Source: Carboxydothermus pertinax (GTDB lineage: Bacteria > Bacillota > Z-2901 > Carboxydothermales > Carboxydothermaceae). From it: DNA of 55,656 nt. This document shows positions 45,881 to 55,576 of the stretch, piece after piece. The stretch lies in contig NZ_BDJK01000018.1 of the NCBI RefSeq assembly GCF_001950255.1, forward strand, positions 1 through 55,656. Reading direction: 5' to 3'. Position 1 is the first letter of the stretch, and each line of letters opens with the position of its first letter. The translations under genes and the position numbers were made by a program. The notes below the pieces were generated by a model that saw only the letters and a list, made by a program, of their open reading frames with translations, did not search any database and was not told the DNA's origin.

Positions 45881-46522
45881 CTTTATTCTCCTTTTCTCTT
45901 TACTGAGTTAATTTAAATTGGAGGCTTTAAACTCGAAGGGTAGAGTTAAATATTTCGCCGTCTATGTGTTATTTACCTTCATTTTGACCCAAATATTTGA
46001 GTTTTTTCAACCAAACCGGTTTCGAAACTTTCAACCTTTCGACGGCAAACATACCATATACACACAAAAGCCCCCAGAGCATTAACTGGAGGCTTTGCTT
46101 CATTTTATTTTTTCTTTGCTAAAATACCGTGATATTTTGCAAAAAGGTTTTTTGGCTTCCCTAAAATACTCTGCAACTGTCTTCTATGCTAAGTTATTTA
46201 GAAAAATAGGTGCCAGACTTATTTGCGAGTTCACAAAATTATCATTAAATTCATCTCTGCTAACTTATGAGTTACTAAATTAAAAGTTAGTAACTCATGA
46301 GTTAGTAACATTATAAATTTCCATTGTGTTTATGGCAAAATAAAAGTACAAAGTTTGGCAAGGTAAAAGTGCAGAAAAAGTAATAATAAAAATGCCATAG
46401 CCAGCAGTCCTAAAATCTAACAATATCTTGTTAGTACAACTAATTCAAAAAAGCTAATCTCATCTTTTCCAGCTACCCCGCAAAGGATAATCTTAAAAAG
46501 CCCGTAAAACCGGGCTTATCTT
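45881..46522. other. Intergenic region with palindromes, no gene recognised
   Basis: No supported coding region. It holds a terminator-like hairpin at 46067-46096 (plus-oriented), and a palindrome cluster at 46269-46304: arms GAGTTACTAA/TTAGTAACTC, then the perfect palindrome TAACTCATGAGTTA. It also holds two near-repeats of TGGCAAxxTAAAAGTxC at about 46330-46370 that resemble transposase-binding repeats at IS ends. The 62-codon open frame inside has no ribosome binding site. Confidence 0.45.
46498..46517 (-). terminator. Rho-independent terminator of the Spo0E-like gene
   Basis: AAGCCCG/CGGGCTT stem with TTTTTAAGAT on the minus strand, just past the stop at 46523. Confidence 0.8.
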
Positions 46523-46708
46523 TTAAGTATTTTCTTTATTCGTACTTTTTAGAAGCTTATAATATTCTATTAAAATCCTGTCTAACTCCTGACTTTTCTT
46601 TACCACTTCGGGATTGGTTAATTCCGCTACCTCATCTATTAATTGAGCCAGTTCTGCCTTTAATAACTCAATTGTTTTTAGTAAAATTTCAATTTTTTTA
46701 TTTTGCAA
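46523..46708 (-). CDS. Spo0E-like aspartyl-phosphate phosphatase
   Basis: 61 residues from a TTG at 46708, chosen because GGAGGTG lies 7 bases upstream; the longer open frame has no ribosome binding site. The helical hairpin ends in the Spo0E signature SQELDRILIEYYKL (residues 39-52). Such phosphatases dephosphorylate Spo0A~P and restrain sporulation. The Shine-Dalgarno is paired in a hairpin (46713-46749), so translation may be controlled. Confidence 0.83.
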   Translation of the reverse strand: MQNKKIEILLKTIELLKAELAQLIDEVAELTNPEVVKKSQELDRILIEYYKLLKSTNKENT

Positions 46709-46712
46709 AAAT

Positions 46713-46749
46713 ACCACCTCCGGGCTTATCCTGCCCAAAAGGAGGTGGT
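46713..46749 (-). promoter_or_regulatory. Hairpin sequestering the Spo0E ribosome binding site
   Basis: On the minus strand ACCACCTCC (46741-46749) pairs perfectly with GGAGGTGGT (46713-46721), which is the Shine-Dalgarno of the Spo0E-like gene. An inner GGGC/GCCC stem (46722-46725 with 46733-46736) strengthens it. The stem is followed by ATTTTTG, so it could also act as a weak terminator. It would block initiation unless opened. Confidence 0.7.
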
Positions 46750-46791
46750 TTGATTCCACTTTTCCAGACAAATTTTAAAAGCGAGCGATTT

Positions 46792-46830
46792 ATGTCCGAA
46801 GAAAGGTTTATCAAGCTTGAAGTTCGTTAG
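46792..46830 (+). pseudogene. Vestige of the coiled-coil gene at 31943
   Basis: Twelve codons, MSEERFIKLEVR then stop, share their start with the 98-residue protein at 31943 (MSEERFNKLETQ), and the DNA is nearly identical over the first 27 bases. It lacks a good ribosome binding site. Probably a decayed duplicate. Confidence 0.5.
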
Positions 46831-47585
46831 CTCAATTTCTCATTTAAAAACCAGACACTTTCCAAAAAGCATAGTTCCGTTTCATCTTCATCTACAATCT
46901 TATGGAGACTTACAATGGTTTTCTGTTCAGAAAAAATTCCGGTTAATACTCTTACAGTTTTACCATATGTTACTTCTTTCTCGTATTTAACTTTAAGCCT
47001 TTTGAGACTATAATTTGAGATAATTTCCAGAGGCACAGTATCTAAGGCCCATACCACATATTTTACATTATTGGCATGACCATTAGAGTCCAGGTCACTG
47101 TACCTTACCTCAAACTGCTTTTCAATATCAATACTCAAAAGCTTTTGTGGTTCTTCAATCGGCAGAATATTATTATTTTCATAACTCACGCCATATATCC
47201 CGTACAGATAGTCGTTAATTTTTACCGGCCTTCTTTTTTCGGTATTAATTAGAAGCCACCGAGAATTGGCCTTGGCAATTTTGATTTCATCTTTATCATA
47301 TATTTCAAACCATCTATAGGCAAAAAATTTATTGAAAGAATGCGGGGCTGTTCTTACTAATACTCTTTCATTAAACCTTGGATATCTATCTACTTTTATA
47401 TCCCAGTTCATCAGAACCCATCCGAGATTATTTTGCGTTAAATAAGCAATTCCTCCCAAGTTTTCGCTTTGGACAAAGGCTATATCGTTAAAATAATTGA
47501 TGAGGCTGGTGATTAGGGTTCTCTTTTGATAGTCTACATCGTAATAAGGAATTCGGTATTCAAGCTCAAAGATATTAGAATTCAT
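46827..47585 (-). CDS. Acyl-ACP thioesterase (FatA/FatB-like)
   Basis: 252 residues forming two hot-dog domains. The first has RIPYYDVDYQKRTLITSLINYFND, GWVLMNWDIKVDRYPRFNE and ANSRWLLINTEKRRP. The second has RYSDLDSNGHANNVKYVVWALD with the Asn-x-His region of the active site, and LKVKYEKEVTYG. It hydrolyses acyl-ACP to release a fatty acid in the cytoplasm. A single gene next to the MFS transporter; no partner genes visible. Confidence 0.9.
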   Translation of the reverse strand: MNSNIFELEYRIPYYDVDYQKRTLITSLINYFNDIAFVQSENLGGIAYLTQNNLGWVLMNWDIKVDRYPRFNERVLVRTAPHSFNKFFAYRWFEIYDKDEIKIAKANSRWLLINTEKRRPVKINDYLYGIYGVSYENNNILPIEEPQKLLSIDIEKQFEVRYSDLDSNGHANNVKYVVWALDTVPLEIISNYSLKRLKVKYEKEVTYGKTVRVLTGIFSEQKTIVSLHKIVDEDETELCFLESVWFLNEKLS

Positions 47586-47631
47586 CTAACGGCTTCACCT
47601 TCCTGCTGTTACGAATCATTCAAATAAATAA

Positions 47632-48858
47632 CTACTCCATAGTTTTCGAACTCCAGGGAAAATACCGTATAAGTATTAAGGCCAGGACAAATCCTCCTAC
47701 GGCCAGGATGTTTAAAACATGAAATACCGCCGGCACTCCCAGGTGGTCAGCAAGCACCCCAAGTAAAGTTACTCCCACTCCTCCCATGCCTACACCAAAA
47801 CCCATAGTAAAGCCGCTGGCAAGTCCTTTTCTGTGGGGTATAAGTTGCTGCCCGAGCACCACCGTGGTCGAAAAGGTACTGATTAAAGTTGCCCCAACCA
47901 AGGCAAGTAAAACAAAGTAGACAAAACCGTTGTTAGTACGGGAAAAGAAGAAAATTAGCGGAATTAGTAATGCCATAGAACCGGCCATTACCTTCGGCGC
48001 CCCTAAAATATCCGTAAGTGGTCCTCCCAGCAATGTACCAACGGCACCAGCAAGTAAAAATACCGAAACAATGTAACCTGCTAAATGGGGATCCCCTTTT
48101 AAATAATCGGTATAATACAATGGCACGTACGTATAAAGACCCGCATGCATCCAGGTACGAAAAACAATGTATAAAAGAAGAAGGAAAAAAGCAGCAATGG
48201 TTCTTTTTTTACTTTCAGCCTTTATCTCCTGCCCGGATCCCTGACCACTTCCTCTTGCTTTTTTCTCCACCACTTCGTCCCGAAGAGAATTAAGGCGCGG
48301 CCAGGAAAACAAAAATAATACCGCTATTATAAAGCTTGGCAGTAGGAAGAAAACCGTTGCCTTTAAGCCCCCTTTGCTTAAAAGCCAGGCCATATATATC
48401 GAACCCAAACCAAAACCTAAATTGCCACCCACCGAAAATACAGCCATTCCTCTTCCTTTGCGCATACCGCTGGCCAGATTGGCTACGCGGGAGCCTTCAG
48501 GGTGATAAGCTGCAACACCAACGCTTGCAATTGTAACTACAATTAACAGTAAATAAAACCAGGGCATACGGCCCGTAACCGCTACACCCACTCCGGCCAG
48601 CAAACTCCCTAAAGGCAATAACCACCTAGCTGAACGCCTATCTGCAATATATCCAAAAAAAGGTTGAATAACGGACGATGCTATATTTGACATTAATACT
48701 AAAAGACTGGTCTTAGCATAGCTAAGGGCAAAAGCCTGTTTTAAAATCGGTAGCAATGCCGGCAAAGCCCCTTGCGCCATATCCGTAACCAAATGCCCTA
48801 AAGACAAAAGCAAAAGCACCCCTATATTTGCCTTCTCCGATTTTGCCGTTTTTTCCAC
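47632..48858 (-). CDS. MFS transporter, fosmidomycin-resistance (Fsr)-like
   Basis: About 408 residues from a GTG at 48858 (spaced after GAGGGGG). Twelve membrane helices; the start LLLLSLGHLVTDMAQGALPALLPIL and VGVAAYHPEGSRVANLASGMRKGRG match the Fsr family. Proton-driven drug or metabolite efflux is likely; the true substrate is unknown. Two halves are separated by a polar loop of about 30 residues. Confidence 0.87.
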   Translation of the reverse strand: MEKTAKSEKANIGVLLLLSLGHLVTDMAQGALPALLPILKQAFALSYAKTSLLVLMSNIASSVIQPFFGYIADRRSARWLLPLGSLLAGVGVAVTGRMPWFYLLLIVVTIASVGVAAYHPEGSRVANLASGMRKGRGMAVFSVGGNLGFGLGSIYMAWLLSKGGLKATVFFLLPSFIIAVLFLFSWPRLNSLRDEVVEKKARGSGQGSGQEIKAESKKRTIAAFFLLLLYIVFRTWMHAGLYTYVPLYYTDYLKGDPHLAGYIVSVFLLAGAVGTLLGGPLTDILGAPKVMAGSMALLIPLIFFFSRTNNGFVYFVLLALVGATLISTFSTTVVLGQQLIPHRKGLASGFTMGFGVGMGGVGVTLLGVLADHLGVPAVFHVLNILAVGGFVLALILIRYFPWSSKTME

Positions 48859-48936
48859 CAGTATAACCCCCTCGCTGCCTTTTTCCATAATAGAGCCAAA
48901 AAGCCCCAGGTTTTCCCCGAAGGCTTTTTTACTTAT

Positions 48937-50538
48937 TTATTCCGCTCCACTTTCCGCCGGTTTTTCTTTGGCAATTACTCCTCTTGGCTTTCTTTCAACC
49001 TTAATATTATCCATAAATAAACTTATAACAATGCCCGATAATACTATAAACATTGCTACAAAAAATACCAGGTGAATAGATTCCGCCAGAGCGTGTTTTA
49101 ATGGCGGAATTATGATGTTTTTTAATTGGGGTGGAATCTTCTCTAACACTTCCGGTCTTAATAACGTATTAAAAAGCCCTTGAGGGTCGGTTTTGGCTTT
49201 CTCCAGAAAACTTGCAAAAGGTCCGGTAGTTAGGCCTGGTATTTTTTCCACCACCGGCAGAAAATCTTTCTTTAAAAGCTCAATGGAGCGGTGGTTTAGG
49301 ACCACCCCAAAAATTGTTACCCCAAAAGTTCCACCAATACTTCTAAAAAACTGGGTTGCCGAAGTCGCTACTCCCCGCTGTTCCGGTGGGAAAGCATATT
49401 GCACTGCAATGGTTAAGGTCGGCATCACCAGCCCCAATCCCAAGCCCAGGACTATTATATATAAGGTCACCATCAGGCGGGTGGTATCTACAGTCATAGT
49501 GCTTAGGAGATAAAAACCTAGAGTCATTAAAGCCATACCGGCAGTTAAAAGATTTCTAAAACCAACTTTGGCAACTAACTGGCCGCCTAAGATACTGGTA
49601 AAGACCATAGCAAACATCATTGGTATCATGGTATTACCGGAGTTGGTTGCCGAAATCCCTAAGACTCCCTGCATAAAGAGGGGTAAAAACATGATAGCTC
49701 CAAACATACCAAAGCCCATTAAAAAGCCGATTATATTAGAGATGGTAAAAATCCGGTTTTTAAATAGTCCTAAACTTAATATCGGCTCCGCGGCCTTTTT
49801 TTCGACCCCAAGGAAAATTACAAAAAACACCAGCGAAGTAATAAATAAACCAACTATCTGCCAGGAGTTCCAGGGGTATTCTTTGCCGCCCAAGCTAAGC
49901 CCCAGTAAAAGAGAAGCTACAGAAATAATCATCGTAACGGCGCCGGTAAAATCTATTGGCGCATTAACTTTAAGCCTTTTCTCACCGGCCAATCCAATAA
50001 AAACGGTAATTGCCGCTAAAATTCCTACCGGTAAATTAATATAAAAGACCCAGCGCCAGGAAGTATGGTCTACTATCCAGCCCCCCAGAGACGGCCCAAC
50101 AATCGAGGAAAGCCCAAACAAGGCCCCCATAACGCCCTGCCATTTGCCTCTTTTATCCGGCGGGAAAATATCCCCTACGATCGTCATCGCCATGGGCATT
50201 AAGATACCGCCACCAATGCCCTGCAGACCGCGGTAAATAATAAGCTGGGTCATGTTTTCACTGGTACCGCATAAGGCAGAACCTAACATAAAAAGGCCAA
50301 GGCCAGATACATACATAATACGCCGGCCGTAAATATCCGCAAGTTTTCCGGCAATGGGCACAAAAGAAGTGGAACTTAACATATAAGCGGTAGTAACCCA
50401 GGATAAAATATCAAGGCCGCCTAATTCCCCTATGATTCTTGGCATGGCAGTACCAACAATCGTCTGGTCCAAGGACGAAAAAAACATGCCCAACAATAAT
50501 CCGATAAGTAAAATTTTTCTCTTAGAATCAGTTTCCAT
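48937..50538 (-). CDS. DHA2-family multidrug MFS transporter (EmrB/QacA type)
   Basis: 533 residues with 14 membrane helices. Motifs: LDQTIVGTAMPRI in helix 1, GKLADIYGRRIMY (motif A), RGLQGIGGGILMP and GPSLGGWIVDHTSWRWVFYINLP (motif C region). It exports lipophilic drugs with protons. It overlaps the end of the MarR gene by 11 bases, so regulator and pump are one operon. Confidence 0.93.
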   Translation of the reverse strand: METDSKRKILLIGLLLGMFFSSLDQTIVGTAMPRIIGELGGLDILSWVTTAYMLSSTSFVPIAGKLADIYGRRIMYVSGLGLFMLGSALCGTSENMTQLIIYRGLQGIGGGILMPMAMTIVGDIFPPDKRGKWQGVMGALFGLSSIVGPSLGGWIVDHTSWRWVFYINLPVGILAAITVFIGLAGEKRLKVNAPIDFTGAVTMIISVASLLLGLSLGGKEYPWNSWQIVGLFITSLVFFVIFLGVEKKAAEPILSLGLFKNRIFTISNIIGFLMGFGMFGAIMFLPLFMQGVLGISATNSGNTMIPMMFAMVFTSILGGQLVAKVGFRNLLTAGMALMTLGFYLLSTMTVDTTRLMVTLYIIVLGLGLGLVMPTLTIAVQYAFPPEQRGVATSATQFFRSIGGTFGVTIFGVVLNHRSIELLKKDFLPVVEKIPGLTTGPFASFLEKAKTDPQGLFNTLLRPEVLEKIPPQLKNIIIPPLKHALAESIHLVFFVAMFIVLSGIVISLFMDNIKVERKPRGVIAKEKPAESGAE

Positions 50539-50944
50539 CCTTTTTAACCCCCTCTTTGAAATAGCGTATAACTTTATTTAGTAGCTTTATTAACTCTCTA
50601 CTGTCTTCTTCACCTAAAAAGCCTACCAATCCATAAAACCGTTCAAAAAACTCTTTTTTGCCCTGTTCAAGAATTTCTTGACCCTTTTTTGAAGGTTTGA
50701 CCAAAACTATCCGCCGGTCTTTTAAATCCCTAACCCGCTCAATATAGCCGCCTTCTTCTAAAGAATTGAGCATGTGCGTAACTGCAGCAGGAGTAATTTG
50801 CAACCGTGCTCCTAAATCGGAAACCTTAACTCCCTTATCACCCTGGGAAATCATCTCCTGCATGGTAGCAAGTAAAATAAATTCACTCTTTTTAATGGCA
50901 AAACGCTGCCCGTGAAAACCATCGCCTCTTTTAAATTGAATCAC
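50528..50944 (-). CDS. MarR-family repressor of the DHA2 pump
   Basis: Winged helix protein with KVSDLGARLQITPAAVTHMLNSLEEGGYIERVRDLKDRRIVLVKPSKKG. The coordinates use a GTG (50944), 138 residues, but the reading frame stays open upstream (IIIKDDKKLKLAEELIRTV) to codons next to GGGAGTGAG, giving up to 156 residues with an unusual ATT start near 50998. The family normally has such an N-terminal helix, so the longer form is likely. It presumably represses its own operon. Confidence 0.9.
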   Translation of the reverse strand: MIQFKRGDGFHGQRFAIKKSEFILLATMQEMISQGDKGVKVSDLGARLQITPAAVTHMLNSLEEGGYIERVRDLKDRRIVLVKPSKKGQEILEQGKKEFFERFYGLVGFLGEEDSRELIKLLNKVIRYFKEGVKKDGN

Positions 50945-51105
50945 AGTACGAATAAGTTCTTCGGCAAGCTTTAATTTTTTATCATCTTTAATAATAATCT
51001 CACTCCCTTACTTTTTATTAGCTAAATATTTTACTCACTAAAGTATTTATCATTTTAAACTTTTTGTCAATATTTTAAGGCCACAATTTACATTATTTTA
51101 ATCAT

Positions 51106-51136
51106 AAAAAAAGCTTCCAGCTAAGACTTGGAAGCT
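51106..51136 (-). terminator. Rho-independent terminator of the CopZ-like gene
   Basis: 8-bp stem AGCTTCCA/TGGAAGCT with a T7 tract on the minus strand just after the stop at 51148. Confidence 0.87.
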
Positions 51137-51147
51137 CAACAATTTCA

Positions 51148-51552
51148 TTACTGCTGTCGTAACTCCTTTACATATTCCTCAATTACCTTGTGGCAACAAC
51201 GCCCTAAAGGGTTTTCGGTACGACAGCGCCCTCCACCACAAGCTCCCGTTAGCGCAAAAATTGCCTTTAAATCCGGGCCAACTTTTTGGAAGGCTTCTTT
51301 GATTTCCCGGCGGGTAACTTTATTGCAGTAGCATAAATAAACATCGTCACTGCTATCTTTGTACCATAACTTTGGATATACATCACTTACCAGGTAAGTA
51401 TTACCGCCAAAATAAGCGACCTCACAATCAGGATTGGTACAAGCATAGTATACTCCCTTTTCAAAAAAAGCTTTTAAATCTTCCTTAAGTAAATTATAAA
51501 CCGTATCCAGGAAAACTTGAGTGCCCGGGTCTCCACATTTAGGACAATTCAT
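51148..51552 (-). CDS. CopZ-like zinc-finger/[2Fe-2S] protein
   Basis: 134 residues. The N-terminal zinc-ribbon-like half has CPKCGDPG and YACTNPDCEVAYFG. The C-terminal half is a BFD-like [2Fe-2S] domain (YLCYCNKVTRREI with C-x-C, then CGGGRCRTENPLGRCC). Relatives (N-terminal part of Archaeoglobus CopZ) deliver copper and reduce Cu(II). No classical CXXC heavy-metal domain is present. A single gene, upstream of which lies the alkyltransferase on the same strand. Confidence 0.82.
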   Translation of the reverse strand: MNCPKCGDPGTQVFLDTVYNLLKEDLKAFFEKGVYYACTNPDCEVAYFGGNTYLVSDVYPKLWYKDSSDDVYLCYCNKVTRREIKEAFQKVGPDLKAIFALTGACGGGRCRTENPLGRCCHKVIEEYVKELRQQ

Positions 51553-51653
51553 TTTAATTCCTCCATTTTATTTTTAATTATACCACAAGGTAAAACCCCT
51601 TTTTTGTCGAATATTTAAAAAAAGAGCCAAGATTAGAAGCCCAAAATTAAAAA

Positions 51654-51669
51654 CAGGCAATTATGCCTG
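51654..51669 (-). terminator. Terminator containing the stop codon of the alkyltransferase gene
   Basis: CAGGCA/TGCCTG stem (51654-51659 with 51664-51669) with TTTTTAATTTT after it on the minus strand. The TAA stop at 51661-51663 lies in its loop, which places the true gene end 30 codons past the in-frame UGA. Confidence 0.75.
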
Positions 51670-52149
51670 CTTTTCCATTTGGAGCATTTTTTCTTTTAAG
51701 GTTAGTCCTCCAGCAAAGCCACCCAGACCGCCTCCAGCGGCCAGTACCCGGTGTCAGGGAATTATTACCGTGATTTTGTTGGTCGCCATTGATCTCCCCA
51801 CGGCTCGAGCAGCTCCCGGGCGTCCTGCCCGCGCGGCTAATTCGCCGTAGGTTATCGTTTGCCCATAAGGGACCTTTAAAAGTTCTTGGTAGACTCTTTG
51901 AGCAAAAGGGGAAGCCCAGCTTAAATCTAAAGGCAACGATGAAAAATCAACTTTTTCACCGGCATAGTAACGTTTTAGTAATGCGGCAGTCTTACAAAAT
52001 AAACTTGATTTACCGGGATTGAAATCAACTCCGATTTCTGCCAGTGCGTCTTTTGCAGTAGTTTTGGGGAGGGAAACAGCGTAAATGCCCTTTTTTGATA
52101 CTGCCAAAGCAACATAACCAGAATCGGTGGTAATAATATCACATTCCAT
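51661..52149 (-). CDS. ogt: Methylated-DNA--protein-cysteine methyltransferase with predicted selenocysteine active site
   Basis: 162 residues from the ATG at 52149 (after GAGGT), reading UGA at 51754-51756 as selenocysteine. The protein matches the Ogt/MGMT family throughout: SPFAQRVYQELLKVPYGQT, ITYGELAARAGRPGAARAVG, IIP-U-HRVLAAGGGLGGFAGG, LKEKMLQME. U132 stands exactly where the family has the methyl-acceptor Cys of PCHRV. The downstream sequence keeps the family pattern and ends at TAA within a terminator. It repairs O6-alkylguanine by irreversible transfer to the active-site residue. A stop-codon reading would lose the acceptor residue and the C-terminus. selA/B/C/D are not in the window. 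Confidence 0.86.
51726..51742 (-). promoter_or_regulatory. Candidate bacterial SECIS hairpin
   Basis: In the mRNA, GGCCGC (51742-51737) pairs with GCGGUC (51731-51726), five Watson-Crick pairs and one G-U, with a UGGAG loop containing G residues. It begins 12 bases after the UGA, so the loop lies 17-22 bases downstream, within the range known for bacterial SECIS elements. Confidence 0.65.
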
Positions 52150-52240
52150 AAAAATACCTCTTCTGGAATTTAGTAATTTGAAAGTGGAGTTTGGAAAATA
52201 CTTAAAATAATCCAATTGCTATAATAATACCATAAAAAGT

Positions 52241-53161
52241 TTAGCTGAACAAGGGAGTAGAAAGATAACGTTCTCCAGTATCGGGTAAAACGACCACGAT
52301 GAGCTTTCCTTCATTTTCCGGGCGTTTTGCAACTTCCAGGGCTGCCCAAAGGGCTGCTCCCGAAGAAATCCCAACTAAAACCCCTTCTTCCCGGGCAAGC
52401 TCTTTCGCAGTAGCAAAGGCATCTTCATTTTCTACCCGGATTATTTCATCAATTACGTCCAAATTTAGCACTTTAGGTATAAAACCGGCACCAATTCCCT
52501 GAATTTTATGGGGTCCCGGTTTACCTCCGGATAAAACCGGTGATGCCGCGGGTTCTACCGCAATTATTTTTACTTCAGGTTTTTTAGCTTTTAAAACTTC
52601 TCCTACTCCAGTAATTGTCCCACCGGTACCGACACCCCCTACCACGATATCAACTTTCCCATCGGTATCTTCCCAGATTTCCAGGGCTGTAGTTTGACGG
52701 TGGATTTCCGGATTGGCAGGGTTTTCAAACTGCTGGGGAATAAAAGATTTTGGATATTCTTTAGCAAGTTCCAAAGCTTTATTAACTGCCCCGGTCATCC
52801 CGAGCTCCCCTGGAGTTAAAACGATTTCTGCCCCATAAGCTTTTAACAGCATTCGCCGTTCCACACTCATGGTTTCGGGCATGGTAATGATTAAGCGATA
52901 ACCCCGGGCAGCAGCAACCATAGCAAGGCCAATCCCGGTGTTGCCCGAAGTAGGCTCAATGATCACTGTATCTTTATCTAATAGCCCTTTTTCTTCGGCC
53001 GCTTTGATCATATTGTATGCAATACGGTCTTTTACACTACCTCCAGGATTAAAATACTCCAGCTTTGCCACCACAGTTGCTTTAGCATCTTTGCTCACCC
53101 TTTTTAGTTTAAGTAAAGGTGTTTTTCCTATTAGCTCCGTAATATCTTGATAAATCCGCAT
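52241..53161 (-). CDS. cysK: Cysteine synthase (O-acetylserine sulfhydrylase)
   Basis: About 306 residues from the ATG at 53161 (GAGGTG upstream). PLP Lys44 is in NPGGSVKDR, the substrate loop is PTSGNTGIG, the phosphate-binding loop [10 protein letters not shown], and SSGAA near the end. It makes cysteine from O-acetylserine and sulfide. The gene ends with STPLFS, normal for CysK. It is a single gene upstream of the alkyltransferase, 91 bases apart. Confidence 0.95.
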   Translation of the reverse strand: MRIYQDITELIGKTPLLKLKRVSKDAKATVVAKLEYFNPGGSVKDRIAYNMIKAAEEKGLLDKDTVIIEPTSGNTGIGLAMVAAARGYRLIITMPETMSVERRMLLKAYGAEIVLTPGELGMTGAVNKALELAKEYPKSFIPQQFENPANPEIHRQTTALEIWEDTDGKVDIVVGGVGTGGTITGVGEVLKAKKPEVKIIAVEPAASPVLSGGKPGPHKIQGIGAGFIPKVLNLDVIDEIIRVENEDAFATAKELAREEGVLVGISSGAALWAALEVAKRPENEGKLIVVVLPDTGERYLSTPLFS

Positions 53162-53255
53162 TTTAATCACCTCATTTTTAGTATTGTTTTTTTAATTTAA
53201 TTATATTAATTCCTACTATTCCTGTCAACTATTATGTTTTTATAATCAACAAAAA

Positions 53256-53277
53256 ACCGGAGCTTTTTAGCTCCGGT
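53256..53277 (-). terminator. Rho-independent terminator of groESL
   Basis: ACCGGAGCT/AGCTCCGGT 9-bp stem with TTTTTTG on the minus strand just after the groEL stop. Confidence 0.88.
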
Positions 53278-53286
53278 CCAACGTGC

Positions 53287-54909
<1,623 letters not shown>

Positions 54910-54932
54910 TTATACCCCTCCTTTTATCATTT

Positions 54933-55217
54933 TTATTCTAAAATCCCAAGGATGTCGCTTTCCCTTAAGATTAAATACTCTTCCCCATCAATTTTAACTT
55001 CGGTACCGGCGTACTTGCTGTAAAATACCCGGTCTCCAACTTTTACTTCCATGGGTACCCGTTCGCCGTTATCTAAAATCCGGCCGGAACCCACGGCTTT
55101 TACTTCCCCTTGCTGGGGTTTTTCCTTAGCAGTGTCAGGAATGACAATACCGCTCTTAGTCACCTCTTCGCTGGGAAGTGGTTTTACCAAAACCCTGTCA
55201 TGAAGCGGTTTAAACAC
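54933..55217 (-). CDS. groES: Co-chaperonin GroES
   Basis: 94 residues with [20 protein letters not shown], the mobile loop [15 protein letters not shown], and the C-terminal [14 protein letters not shown] start behind AAAGGAGGG. Caps GroEL. The next gene groEL follows after 23 bases. Confidence 0.97.
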   Translation of the reverse strand: MFKPLHDRVLVKPLPSEEVTKSGIVIPDTAKEKPQQGEVKAVGSGRILDNGERVPMEVKVGDRVFYSKYAGTEVKIDGEEYLILRESDILGILE

Positions 55218-55256
55218 GTTAACCCCTCCTTTAGAGTTATTTTTTCCTATGTATTG

Positions 55257-55283
55257 TTAGCACTCACTTCGATAGAGTGCTAA
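55257..55283 (-). promoter_or_regulatory. CIRCE operator upstream of groES
   Basis: Exact CIRCE palindrome TTAGCACTC-N9-GAGTGCTAA, the binding site of HrcA repressor, which predicts heat-shock regulation. hrcA itself is not in the window. Confidence 0.96.
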
Positions 55284-55291
55284 TACCAAGT

Positions 55292-55323
55292 ATTATAATA
55301 TAAAGAGAGCCGGGGAAAAGCAA
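55292..55323 (-). promoter_or_regulatory. Likely sigma-A promoter of groESL
   Basis: On the minus strand TATAAT (55292-55297) lies nine bases upstream of CIRCE. A TTGCTT (55318-55323) upstream is a possible -35, but its spacing (20) is longer than the usual 17, so the -35 call is weak. Confidence 0.5.
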
Positions 55324-55530
55324 ATTTTTAAATTAGGCATTTTTTAGGCATAATGGCTGATTTACTCCAATTTTTTTGGATTATTTTTCCCAATCTCTCG
55401 TTTGTTACTCTTTGTATTGTATTATGTCTGTTAATTCCTAAAACCAATCCATTAATTAAGTTTTTCCCTCTACTTCCGGTTTTATACATAAAGTCGGTTC
55501 TTAAACTTACGTGTAAAGGGCAAAAATAAG

Positions 55531-55576
55531 GGACGGTTCTCATATTGCCGTCTAAACGTAAATATAAGAACCGTCC
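55531..55576. repeat. Long hairpin next to the right repeat copy
   Basis: Arms 55531-55546 (GGACGGTTCTCATATT) and 55561-55576 (AATATAAGAACCGTCC) pair at 15 of 16 positions, loop of 14. It partly overlaps the repeat copy 55565-55656. The 71-codon minus-strand open frame at 55328-55543 that runs into it has no recognisable product. Confidence 0.75.

Noticed and set aside
46095-46283. 62-codon plus-strand open frame
   Set aside because: No ribosome binding site and ends within the palindrome cluster.
46261-46304. Palindrome cluster as a CRISPR or replication origin
   Set aside because: Only one local set of arms, no spaced repeats or DnaA-box array.
49568-50044. 158-codon plus-strand open frame opposite the DHA2 transporter
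   Set aside because: Antisense shadow of a well-supported transporter gene; no ribosome binding site.
51754-52215. Reading the alkyltransferase as a normal 153-residue gene ending at UGA
   Set aside because: It would stop just before the acceptor residue, and the family sequence continues past the UGA to a stop inside a terminator; the upstream extension to 52215 also lacks a ribosome binding site.
55328-55543. 71-codon minus-strand open frame
   Set aside because: No ribosome binding site, no recognisable family, and its start lies inside the foldback repeat.
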